A DNA stretch of 64,000 nt from Casuarius casuarius (taxonomy: Eukaryota; Chordata; Aves; Casuariiformes; Casuariidae), in the NCBI GenBank assembly GCA_003342895.1, contig PTFA01000087.1, positions 1,512,708 through 1,576,707 of the forward strand, written 5' to 3'. The notes below the pieces were generated by a model, which was not told where the DNA came from, made no database searches, and saw only the letters and a program-made list of their open reading frames with translations. Positions within the stretch are counted from its first letter, which is position 1, and the number at the start of each line of letters is the position of its first letter. The position numbers and the translations under genes were made by a program. Positions 13,652 through 25,459 of this stretch are shown in pieces.

Positions 13652-13659
13652 AGGATTTT

Positions 13660-16600
13660 AATGCGGCTGTAGGAACGAAACTACAAATGTAATTTTGGCT
13701 GTTTTGGGGAGGACCTTTCAGTCTTGTCTTTAGAACTATTCAGCATTGTATGAATCTTTCAGTATGAACAGGACAAAGAAATAGACTCTCGCCCAGGGAC
13801 ATCTGTGCGAGTGCCTCAATCCCTAGCAGGTGAAATTTGCCAGCAAAGGGAATCTACTAAAGAAGCTATTGACCTTCTCTCTGCCTATTCCCACCCTTGT
13901 TGACAAGGGCTGCTGCAAGGTGCACTCTTCTTTACCACATAACATGGCTGCAAACACCACTGCCCCCCCTCCCACACTTCTGTAAACCTCCCTCGCACTC
14001 CCATAGAGTTAGGCTGTCCCTGCCTCTTGCTGGGTGACAGTTATTGTGACCCTTAGCCATGCTGAATATCTGATGACTTCCTCAAAGCGGAACAGTTCCA
14101 GCAGAAGAGACTGAGACTAAGAACAATTTTGAATCTTAAAAAATATTGCAGGAACTAAAAACTATTTCCGAACTGCTCTGCGGTGGGTACTGCAGGGAAT
14201 GCAGCATATGTTTTATTAATGTAATGCTCTTGCCCTTCTAAATCAGAAACTAACTTGTTATAGGACTTATCTGGTCACCCTTTCTAAGATTTTAGGTGAC
14301 TACTGAATTTGCACCACTGTTATTTCATCACTGGATCTTATTCAGCAAATCCTTCCATTCCTTTCACGACTGAGACACCACGTAGTGTGTCTGCCTTGCT
14401 GAGAAACAGTTGCCACACTCCATGCCAGCACTGGATGCATTTCAGTGATTGCAAAAATGATCCTTATACCTTATAAGGCCACTAAGATGATGTAAAGTGC
14501 TGAGGGTCTTCGTCCAAGAGTCTTCTTGGAGAGAAGTTACATAATTTCATGATCAAATTTCTCAGAACAATGAGACATTCTGAAGTTAGTGTGAAATGAC
14601 AAGGAGACCTTGTAAGGAAGAGTGTTTGGCTAAAGGACCCACATATATCATTTACAGTGATTTGAGGTTCTTATGAAAACATTTTCATCTTAATATTTCT
14701 CACTTCATATTTTCCAATGTGTTTTTTAAACAATTTTTAATTTATACTGCTGAGGCTTCCTTAAGAGAGTCTGTTTTCTTTTTTAAGTACTGTTTTTAAT
14801 ACCCTAAAGAGGAAACTGACAGTAGTCCTATTTAACAGATTTTATATATTAATAATGACACACTAATAATGCTGTAGGGAGTAATCGTATCTCCTTTAAA
14901 AAACATATACCAAAATGACTTAATAAATAGCATTACAAATCTGATGCTAGACTAAAAATCATAAAATTACAGTTCATACATATTTGCTCCCTTATACCCA
15001 CTATTGCAACAGTTCTTTCAAACATGTCACTGTTACCATGAAGAGATCTGATTTCTGTAAAATTTGAACAGTATACCCTATTTGCCTTTGCACAGCAGCT
15101 GCTGTTTCAAAATAAAAACGTTTGATCTCTTTTAGCGAATCCAGATACGCTATCTATCTGCATTATTACTGGCTGTCCAGGACATTTTAGATCTGCTCCA
15201 TTTCATTTATACTTTGGCTGAATTTGCAGAGGCACCCGTGGCTGACCTCTCTAACAACAAATACAAATGAATGTAAACCTCATATATTTGTGGGTCAGGG
15301 ATTTCTTGAGTTTAAACTGCTGGCCTCTACTGGCTACATAGAGAAGTAGGATGGCATTTCAGACACCTTCATACAGCTCACTTTGGGAGAAAGGAGTAAT
15401 AGAGATAGATTATGAAAATTCTAGCTATGCATGAACATTATCTTTTTGGGGAAAGGCTGAAGGCTTTGGGAATTTTATAAAAGGGAATGACAGGTGGTAG
15501 TTTGCCACTCAGTGAAAATCCAAAGTCTGTAAGTTTCATATTTTTAAAAGGCCAAGTAGCATATCCATATGGATATTAGGTATGTAGCATCTCTGTTTGA
15601 AGGACATCTTTTCTAACAGCAGCATCGCAGCTCCCTGGTCACAAGATCATGACATTTTCCAAAGAACAGCGCTGTGGAAGAGACATTTTTTAAAGGGACC
15701 TACCAAGAGATATCCTTGATCGTGGAACAATGAATGGCCACTAAGGAATTTTTGGTGTTGACACCTTCAAGAGAGATAATTCAAGGAAAATTAAGAGAGA
15801 TAAATACTTATCAATATGGAGAGATGAACAGCCTCTGCAAATAACTGGAAGAAAGGCTTGTGTGCCCCTAGACTAGTAAACGCTGTCTGTATAATTCAAG
15901 TCCTTTCGAGAACGTCTCTTTCTCATAAGACCATTAGCAGGCAGCCAAAACATACAAGAATAGAAGTATAATAATACTTTCATATAAACTGAGATTTCAA
16001 TCTCTTTCTACTTGTAAAACCTCTCAAGTGATTGTACAGCCTCCTGCATGGCACATTTCACCCACTTGACAAGAAGATGGCTTTTTTGCGTTTGTACCTT
16101 TTGGTGGACTCCTTAAAATCAGAGACACTCAGAAGCCCACAAAGCAAAGACTGAAAATCACTGGTTTAAAACGCTGTCTCTCACAGAAACAGCTGAAAGC
16201 CCACTGCATGGGATATTAAGCCCTCAGCAGAAAAACATGGTAGAAAAGCATACTAAGAGCAATTCATGGATGAATGGGGGAATAGAAGCAGTGGTGGGGG
16301 TGGGTTTGCTCCTAAATGCCCAGATAGTGGAAATCCTCCATGTACTCCCAAAGAGTATCACAGCAGTGTTAACTGCCATTAACACAAAAGCAAGATGTGT
16401 TCCAAAGAATGGTTAGAGCTTTTTTTTCCCCCTTTTTTTTCTGCATTAGAGATGTTATCTATGCCACGTGCTGCAGTTTCTGTTCTAATAAATAACTTTT
16501 GTTTAATGAATAATGTGTAGAGGAAGATTCCATGAGGTAAAAGACTGGTTAGACTAGCTTCAAACCCACTGAAGAGTTTCAGAATGATATTGTATAACAT

Positions 16601-17620
16601 CTTTTCAAGTTCAGCTGAACACTGATGATGCATTTTTTTTCTGTGGGAGGTACCTATTTTCCTTTGACTATGCTTCTCACTTGGATGGTATGGCTTGGTG
16701 TGCAGAGAAGGACTTAATATTCATCAGCATGCTTGTGAAGACTGGGCAAAAAAGAACTTCCTCTTTCTCTCCAAAGAATTTTCCTCTGCCTTTGCAAAAG
16801 CTTAAGGCCAGTGATAAGCCTAACCCCAGAAAGGGAGCTGGAGCACCACTGCCTCAGGGTGTACCTCATGGATGCTGAGCCAGGTGCTCTGCAGAGGTAA
16901 ATCTTATAGCTCTCTTGACCCCTAAAGAACCAGCCTGGTTTGTACCAGAGGAGGATATGCTTGCCTGGGCTCAAGGCAGGTGCTGTCCATATGGAGCTGT
17001 GGAGAAGGGAAGGGAGAAGAGGCTGTTGAACCAACCTTTGGCAAGGTTCAGTGTATGCTCCTGCCACACAGAGTGTGATTTGCTGGCCAGTGTCTGAGAG
17101 AGGAAATATGTCTAATGCCTCTGCCTGGCCTGCTCAGGGGAGCAAAATGGCAGTGCACTCATCTCTCGTGTTCAGAGCATCTTCTAGCTCAACCAGAGTG
17201 AAACCATCAATGTGCACCGTACAGTTAGTTACACAGGGCGAGACAGCTCCTGCCCCAAAGGCTGTCAGCTGAACAGAGACTGGGAAAGGAAAAAGCCACA
17301 TAAAGAAGTGTTACTCTTTCTGTCACACACTGTTCTTCTCACCACTAGTTCAGGCACCCTGCCAGTACCCTCTACTCCCCAGTGCTCAGGAAAGCATAAC
17401 CTAGCCCAGAACATTGAAAAATTTGAAGAGATATTTGGGGAGACAATTCCTTTCACAATATTTGAGACATACGATATATTGATGAACTAGAAAACTGAAG
17501 TGTCCACTGCTCTGTAAAGACCAGGTCCAGCCACTCAGGCAGAGGCAGCACAACTGCCTTCGTTCTACCATGCACCTCAGAGCAGATCTGCAGAAACCAG
17601 ACATACAGGATGGAAAAGTA
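13660..17620. other. Non-coding stretch, nothing recognised
   Basis: No candidate exon with both splice sites was found. A 117-codon minus-strand frame at 16714-17067 is rich in Cys, Ser, Leu and Trp and has no motif I recognise, so I leave it out. AT-rich blocks occur around 14.7-15.0 kb. Confidence 0.45.
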
Positions 17621-17626
17621 CCTTAC

Positions 17627-17703
17627 CTTCACAGTGATATGATGATTCAGGCCTGAGATTTTCTGATCGGTCTGGTAACGAGAGAGCAAAATGTCATTTA
17701 CCA
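17627..17703 (-). CDS. Candidate internal exon, unknown product
   Basis: A 77-base minus-strand segment, open in a single frame with 25 full codons: VNDILLSRYQTDQKISGLNH, then HITVK. It ends AAG immediately before a strong donor, GTAAGG (17621-17626). The acceptor, ending in ATCTTAG, is only moderate. It would begin with two bases completing a codon and end in phase 0. The residue mix (few Cys, no Trp, several charged and polar residues) is more protein-like than neighbouring frames. I do not recognise the family. It lies on the same strand as the other candidate exons at 25-62 kb, and no exon with matching phase was found between it and the 25.4 kb segment. Confidence 0.3.
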
Positions 17704-17709
17704 CTAAGA

Positions 17710-20700
17710 TAATTTAATTCAAACTAAGTCAGATTGCTAATTCATTTTATGAAAGCCATCAGACCATGTGATGAGATCCCTGGTTGGCCAGACCTTTGAC
17801 ATGAATCTGCCAAGACCTTTTCCTTCACAGGGAGCCCCTCAAAGAAGATCTACGAAGTGTTCAAATTCAAAAAACCTCCTTCTTTACTCGAACAGAAACC
17901 TGATTTGTTGACTTTTTAGACCAGAAGATGCCAAGTGACTAGGTAAGATAGAGAAGTGGTTAAAAGGGTGTGTAAGCAAATCTCCTCCAGCCCGTTGTAT
18001 CCTAGCAAAGCCTGTCTTTGCTCTCAGGCTATGTTTGGGAGGGGCATTTTGGGTTGCAGCTAACAGCTGAGTCCCCTCCAGTCTCTAAGAAGTTTCCCTT
18101 GTCAGCACAGAGATCTGGCTCCAAGTGTGCTCCCTGCTTCTCTCTGTGGTCTCACAGTTCCTCACTGTCCTGCAAATTACTGCCTTGCTAAATCCTTGCT
18201 GTTGCTTCCTCTGATCCACCCCGTAGCCTGGATTTCTCTCTCCCTTAGGCAGATTCAGTTGTTCCCTAAGGAAGGAGCAATAAATTTTCCTTCCAGAGGC
18301 CTCTTCGCCCAGCTACTTTCTTCTTATAAAAACATAATATGCAAACTGAGAACAAATAAAATAGATACTGTCATGGACAGCAGCCACTGTAGGTCAGCAG
18401 CTGGCAATTGATATATGTTACTCTCAGGACTATGCTAGGTGATCCAGTGATGCCACTTGACTGCCTGGTGTTTGCTTGAAGTAGCAGAGAAGATGCCCTT
18501 GCACGAGATGCAGCTCACAGACCAGGTACTGAACCACTCACTTTCCAACTTCATTACTACCACGTAAGAAGGCTAGAAAGATGCATGTGGTGAGGAAGAC
18601 TGCCACATCTTAGCAGTGCATCAGCTATCAAGTCTGCAGGGCAGGACAGCTGATAATGCTGGAGATGAAGATAAAAAGAAAAAAACGTCATCAGATCCTC
18701 CCACAAGATAGACTTTGGTAAATTTTAAGAGGAACTTTCACAATGTGCAAAACTTGGAAATAGGACATTTCTAAAGAAAACAACTTGCTCTGTCAGTATT
18801 TTGGGGGTGGTGGGTGTGAGATTCGCAGTGTTGAGACACTGAATTTGTCAAAAGACTGAGAAGATGCTTCAGCCAAGAAACCCCAACAAATATCTGTTAA
18901 GAACAGACTCCTTGTCAAATCTGATAGAAGCTATCAAAGGAGTCAACTTTAAATGGTATTACCATATCTGCTGCCAATGTGTTTTCTGGAAGAGTGATGT
19001 AAAACTCAAAACTTGTATTTAAAAGTAAAGGAATACAAGACTAACTCTATTAAAAACTTATTTTCTATCATGTTGGGCATCACTAGCGAAGGCCAGAGAA
19101 TCAAATACCACCACTATGCCTACTTTTTTTTAAGAGGCTGCATGTGGTCAGTCACAGTATTTGTGTTATGCATGCTGAAATAACTGTGAACAAGAGCTTG
19201 ATGACAGAAGGAGTCAAGAACAGGCTCTTCCTTGTTGTGCTAACAGTTCTAAATTTTAGTACTTCTGAGCCCCTTTTTTCACAAATACTTTCCTTTTTTA
19301 ACCTATGTTGTACATGTGCATGAGGAGAAAACTCCCATCCAGGCAGCCACATCTCTCCCAAGACTTAACTCCAGCAGTAGATCTCTAGACCACCACCATA
19401 TGATAACTTTTAATTGGGTATAAGCTGTAACACACATGCGCACACACACTGCTGTCTCATGTTGAACCTCAGACTGTGAACAGAGCTGGTCAGGAATTTT
19501 AAATCTCTTCTTTTGTTCTCTCTGTCCTCCCCAGAAACTGTTCCCATCCCTCAGTAAACCCTGTTCATAAGTAATTCCTGTTGCTTGAGAGAAGAGTTTC
19601 TTGCACAGCCCTGGTATTGAGATTTCTGAAAGGTGTCCTTAAAGTCAGGCCCTGCTTGAATGCATGTGAAGACAGATACCAGTACCTTCCAGTACCTTCC
19701 TTGGCCTGTCAGCATGCATGCCTAGATTCATACAACATTAGTCCCCCCAAAGGTTAGGTGTTAATCCAAGTTAACCGAATAGGCTTCCTCTGTAATCAAT
19801 AGAAAGAGAGCATTACACCCGTGTTGCAATCCATGCAAGGTCAGCAAAGTCTGGAGAGAATCACTTGAAGCAGCCAAACTAAAGGTGTTAAAACCCCTGG
19901 GACACACAGATTTGTAACAAATGGCCACTGCAAGATAAAGGCAGTGGATTCTGTTTGGTTTGCCGTGAAAAGTTTCTACACCACAGTGACACCTCCATAT
20001 GGGATCAGTTTTCAAAATTTATTTCTCCTGCACTAGCATGTTATTACCACCATTTGCAGACCTGGAACAAAAAAGCCTATGGGTAAATGAAGTCCATCCA
20101 TGTCAGCAATCAGGCACACCAGAAGCTTAAGGAGACTGAAACCAGGGACTTTCATAAGTTCTACCCATGATGAACTTCTAGCATTTTTGACCAACAACAC
20201 TAAACGAACTGAAAGTCTCTGAAAAAAATTGGCAGTACACAACCTCACTGCAGAAAATCATTCCTCGCTCAGCAAAAAAGAGAAGGAAAGTGAGTAAAAC
20301 AATGTGAACAATTTACATCATTCTACTTAAAAAGGTTTTCAAAAGGCAGTGTGTGGGTATGCCGCAATCTATTCATTTTTAAGCTGTATCTCACTACTGT
20401 TATGAAGTGGATTCTATGAACTGGCTGTCAGTTGTGGGACTGAACCCACTGACCTACAACATCCTTTCTAGTCCTTCATTTCAAAGAGGGAATGAATCTT
20501 CTCCAAAAAGCCCATTTGAGGTTAAACTCGGAACACCTCTTGATAATATTGAGTGCGTCATTTTCACAGTAAAAATTATTTCCATCCCATCAAAAATGAC
20601 ATTACAGCTAAAACAATGAGTCGTAGGCACTGTCTGCAAAAGTGCTGGCCTCAGCTCTCAAAACATTCAAATTCAGCTTTATATATATATCGAGTGACTG

Positions 20701-23535
20701 TAAGACATGGGAATACAGAATGAACCTTACACTTTGAGTACTTCCTCACCATACAGTACATCTCAGAGATGGACAATACCACGGAAAAACCCAGTAAAAG
20801 ACCATGACCTTGAAAAGGTCTTTTTTTTTTTTTTTTGAAAGACATTTTGCCATATATTTGATGTGATAACACATGGAAATGATTAAACACACACATGGGC
20901 AAATACGACCTTCTCAGTAAAACCAACAATGGAGAATATTTATACCCTTTTGGGTCACTTTTCAGTACTGGAAAAATATTTAATAGGCCCAGTGTGAATA
21001 AGAAATAGTCCTTGCTTCTTCCTCAACTGCTTGGGCAAATAGGTCATGGCATATGTTATGTGAAGGGTGACGAATATTAGGTTTTCCTACATACACTTCC
21101 TTGGATACCACACATCAGTCTCTCTGCTTGATAATCTGGATATTCTATAAACACCCTCTCTCTAATGAGCCCCTCTGCTAATGCAGTGTATTTTTCAAGT
21201 TTACATGAAAGAACTGATCAGAATCTTTCATTTTTGCTTGAGCTCTAAGTGATGTTCTGCTTAATTGGAGCATTCTTTCAGTTTTGATTTTTTTTCCAAA
21301 TGTCAAAGCTGGTTGCTTCAAAGGATCATTTCAATCAACTCTGCAGGAAGAGAGAAAATTGCTCAGAACGAGATTAAAGAGAATGCAAGAGAGAGGGAGG
21401 TGCAGACAGATAGACAGAGTGCAGAACAAAATATCTAACAAAAGCCTGATCCTACTCCCACTACAGTGAATCTGTTGAGAAAGCAGAGAGATCAAAAATA
21501 ATTTGTGCATCTGAGCCACATCCGTGACAATGTAACAGAAGAGCAGATATGACTCTTGTGACATTCATGAGAGAGAGATATTTTGGATGAAGTTCTTCAA
21601 CAAGTTGGATCATGACGATTCTGTGCTCCAGATATCAGATGGCCTTTAAGGTGCTCCAGCTCACAAGAGCTCCAAAAAAGCCAGTTTTAATTTTGCATTC
21701 TCAGTTCCTCTCTTCTTCCACTCAGGAGAGTTTAACTGAAATTGGACAGACCTTAAATCACAATACCAACCTTTTTTATTTTTTAGTACACACTACAAAT
21801 TTTAAAGCTTAGTGATAGAATGTATTGTTTGACATATTTTTGTAAGTTTTCCTGTTCTGAAATTACTTCAGTGTGTTTTTGTTGCAGGTCAGACTGACAA
21901 GAAGAAGAGAAATTTGTAAAGGCAGAATTCAGAAGAACAGGGTTAGCTGCATTACAATGCATGTCTAAAATATCAATCTGAATTCAATCGAGGCTACAGT
22001 AAAATATCTATATATTTTAACAACTGAAGCTGAGGATCTGGTACTTTAAGTAATTTGTAAATACAGAACCACTGACTTCAGTGGTACTCTGCATGGAAAT
22101 AAAAATATATTTACACAGCACTGCATCACGCTATGAAGATGTATCTTGAGGAGAAAATTCACACGAGTCACTTCAGGCATTTAGCTTAAGCATTACTCAG
22201 AATATGAAAGCAGCTTATGCTGCCTATGTAGTCAATGAATAAAGTAGGTGACTTCTCCTAGTGGGGGGAAGGGGTGATTCAAAGCACTGATGTTTAATGC
22301 CAAAAGCAGCTGATTTGATTAGCACTTCCCAAGCGTATTCAACTGCAAAATCCTGTGAAGAACCATGACCTTTTTAAATAGTAAAAAGAGACAACAGACA
22401 TCTCCTTGTTGCTNGAGGAAGAACTTACCCACTTTTTAAAATGTTCTTAGAAAACATATATCTACATTATATCACACCAACACAGGTAAATCTAAGAATC
22501 ATGGCTGTTTCTAGCCTAAGTCTAGTATTATCCAAATATTAAGACTCTTGTGTGAAAGGAAAAGACAAATGTGATAGCAAAAATGAAAAGGCTCAAAGAT
22601 CATTCTCTCTCTTCACTTCAGGTAAGGATGACATGGATGACCTGAGGACTGGAAAGCCTGCCTGCATTCCATCACTTTCCCTCACATAAGATAAATGTAG
22701 GATGACTGATGATGATCCTTTAAGAAGCCCCTCTACACAAAGCATTTCCAGTATTAGAAGCATAGTTAAACTAGTAGCAAGGAGTACTGTAAGACACATT
22801 GATTGGAAGCTAAAAGAGCTCAGAACTAGATGAAAGAAGATACCTATCTTTTTTTGATGGTGTCACGCCATTAAAACAGTGACCATTTAGGGAATTACTG
22901 CGCTGACCTCATCTCCCAAGTCCCTATCCTGCAGTGACCTAAACATACCTCATCCCCAAACACATGATTGAGACGTGATTTGCTTGGTTTACTATTAACT
23001 TTTTGGATCAATGTGTTAGGTGTAAGCAAACAGACGTGCACACAGTCACATAGGTGCATACACAGAAGTGTCACACGACTCTTACAAGAAAGACTTTTCT
23101 TGACTCAAGAAATATAGTATTTAGGCAAAGTCATAAACCCAGCAAATATCCTTGCCTCAACCGCCCTGCTAATTCTCATGTTTTCTTTAGTCTGGATCCA
23201 GGCCCCCTGGATAGTCAGGATCCTTCTATACACCAAAGTTTTCCTTCTGAGGCTTAGATTGTTTTTTTTTTTCCTTCCATTTTACCTGAGTATTCCCAGT
23301 CCTCTGGCAATGTCACAGGTAAAACAGTCTTGACGCATGGCATTTTTACTTCATTCAACTCATTGCCAGTTAACACCAACTTCTGATCACTGATTTGGGT
23401 TGGGGGCAGGGCAGCGAAGATAAATGCTTAAATACTTTAGTAAACACCTTTCCTCCTCCTTCCCCAGGCTCATCTTAAGCCAACACCTCTCCTCCCCTGC
23501 TACCTAGTCTCAGCTTCCCTGATTCTCCCCGTGGG
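17710..23535. other. Non-coding stretch, nothing recognised
   Basis: Long AT-rich interval without convincing exons. It holds a CA-rich patch at 19430-19450, a short TA repeat near 20682-20692, a T16 run at 20821-20836 and an undetermined base at 22414. A GTAAGT-type minus donor occurs near 22423-22428, but the segment upstream of it has stops in all usable frames. Confidence 0.45.
20821..20836 (+). repeat. T16 homopolymer
   Basis: Uninterrupted run of 16 T. No retrotransposon body was recognised beside it, so it is not called as a poly-A tail. Confidence 0.9.
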
Positions 23536-23539
23536 TTAC

Positions 23540-23880
23540 ACAGCCTGTCCCAGGTCCCCGCCGAGGTGAGGGGCGGCGCAGGAGGTTGGGGCCATGAGCG
23601 TGGCGGTGTTTCTCTCACACTCGCCTCCTTACTCGTTTTCCTTCACACCGGTGCGGTGGCTGCACCGCGGGCTGCCGTCCCCTCGAGGGCATCCCCACAC
23701 CAGCGCGTCTCCTGTGAGCGCCCCATCCCCGCCGCTCTGATCCACCCCCGGGGCAGGTGGGTGCCAGTGTTGGAACCGGCTGGGACCGGCTGGAACCAGC
23801 CAGGGGCGGTTCCTGGCCTCCTCCCAAGCGGGTCACCTCTGCACCCCGCCGNGGCTGCCAGTCCTGCCCAGTACCTCCCA
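23540..23880. promoter_or_regulatory. Second CpG-rich patch, possible minor promoter
   Basis: A GC-rich block with many CpG dinucleotides in otherwise CpG-poor DNA. On the plus strand there is an open frame without a stop from about 23476 to 23934. It includes a hydrophobic stretch, SLTLASLLVFLHTGAVAA, but no ATG at a suitable place; the track start is a GTG that is itself a donor-like site (GAG then GTGAGG). A second donor-like site, CAG then GTATTT, lies near 23900. The patch could be an alternative promoter, a non-coding RNA start or a GC-rich enhancer. One undetermined base lies at 23852. Confidence 0.5.
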
Positions 23881-24043
23881 CCCTTTGCCTCTGTGAAACA
23901 GGTATTTAAGAACCGTTTGAATGTAAATCCGTTATAAACTCTACTTCCAAGATCGTCGCAATTTTAATGTACATTCCTTATGCACTCTGCCCTCCCTCCC
24001 TGGGGACCTGACCACAGCCACCACCCCCTGCCCCTGCAAACCC

Positions 24044-24059
24044 GGTGACCGGCGTCACC
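24044..24059. promoter_or_regulatory. Palindrome with two GTGAC half-sites
   Basis: The sequence GGTGAC-CGGC-GTCACC is a perfect 6+6 inverted repeat around a 4-base centre, just right of the CpG-rich patch. GTGAC/GTCAC half-sites resemble elements bound by bZIP or nuclear-receptor dimers, but no factor can be assigned from sequence alone. Confidence 0.35.
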
Positions 24060-24069
24060 ATTACACATA

Positions 24070-25365
24070 CACCATGAAGACTGCACCCCAGACATCCAAA
24101 TTGCCAAATATTTGCTTACATTCGCAGTTCAAAACAGAGGAGATGTTTACCAGGAAACAGCTATGGTGTCCCAGGTTGTTTCTCATTATCCGCTCCAAAG
24201 CCGAATGTGCGAGGACCCCGTTTGCTTTGCACAACCTTGGCTCTGTCCCATCTGACACATGTGCGAAAAGACACGTGCACATTTAGTTAACATCTGAGTT
24301 AAGCCAAATGGGGTGTCACAGGCAAAGCTCTGCAGCCGGCTACCCAGGCAGAGCAATTAGATTTAATCAGGCTTGCAGCGGAAGAAAGCCATGTTGGCAC
24401 CACATGCACACATGCAAAAACAGAGCAATAAAGGGGAATGAGAAAGAATCAGAGAAAACACAGAAACCATGTCAGAAAAATGAATGGGAAGGACAGGGAG
24501 GGAAGGAGGCAGCGCAGGCCGGCCTGGGGACTTTCCTAATGGAGCGGCACAGGAAGCACCAGGCTCATTCAGAAATATTTTTAGGGCCAACTGGAGCCTA
24601 ACGTTACCCAGAAGCAACATCTTTAGCTGTTCTGTGAATTTTGGGCACGGGATGAAGACAGATTCCTGGCTGGGATTCATAACAGATGTCTAATTTTTAC
24701 ATCTTTTTGGCCCAGGAAAGAATCGTGTTGAATGTACAGTATAGATTTTTTTTCCCCTGTGAGTACAAGGAGGGCGTGCTTTTCAGAAACTAACAAAAAC
24801 TACAAAGATTATCTGAGCAGTAGCTGTGAATTAAAAAAAAAAAAAAAGCGGCTTTTTTGATGTATTCCCTTGCTGCAAGACTTAAGCTATTTTGGTTTCC
24901 CTGCTGGCCACAACTCCTAAAAACCATCTACAACCAGAGTGGAAATCGTAATGATACTCAAATGAACTAATCATTATTTGCTCCATAGTTACCTATGGAT
25001 CTGCTTCTGGTAAGAAAGGTGACAAGTAATCAATGGGGACAATGGACTTCATAATCATTCATAAAGCATTTTCTGAATAAAATCTACACAGTAGAAAACA
25101 CAAAGCACCAGAAGAAAAGACAGTAAAGGTATTCCTCTTCAAAAAAACCCAGGGCTAACAGAGGGCAGAAACACTTTGCTGGACTTCTTTACTAGACCTA
25201 CATATATGGCAAATGGTAATCCTAATTCTTTGCTATGTTTTCCAGTTCCTTACATGTGTCTGCTTTCTGCTTTTCTTCACATGAGCTCTCTCTCTCAGGC
25301 AGCCCCCTTCCTAATATGCTTCTTTTACAAAGATTTCCAAATGAAAGGAACATGATATAGTGTTG
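24070..25365. other. Non-coding stretch between CpG-rich patch and candidate exon
   Basis: Moderate GC at first, then AT-rich, with an A-run near 24833-24847. No gene or repeat recognised. The 97- and 105-codon frames around 24.3-24.7 kb overlap on opposite strands and neither has a recognisable motif. Confidence 0.4.
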
Positions 25366-25373
25366 GTACTTAC

Positions 25374-25455
25374 ATCACTTCATGCCAGGCTCCTCCAAAC
25401 TCTGACCAGTCAATGCATTCTTCATCTGAGCTGCTTAGATTAGATAAAAATAACC
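25374..25455 (-). CDS. Candidate internal exon, unknown product
   Basis: An 82-base minus-strand segment between a strong acceptor (pyrimidine-rich, ending TTTTTTAG) and a consensus donor, GTAAGT (25368-25373). One frame is open with 26 codons: LFLSNLSSSDEECIDWSEFG, then GAWHEV. It begins with two bases completing a codon and leaves two bases (AT) at its end. Both splice sites and the acidic Ser-rich composition support coding. I do not recognise the protein. Reading on past the donor would meet a stop at once, which fits an exon end. It shares the strand of the other candidates, but the exon directly upstream is not established. Confidence 0.4.
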
Positions 25456-25459
25456 CTAA

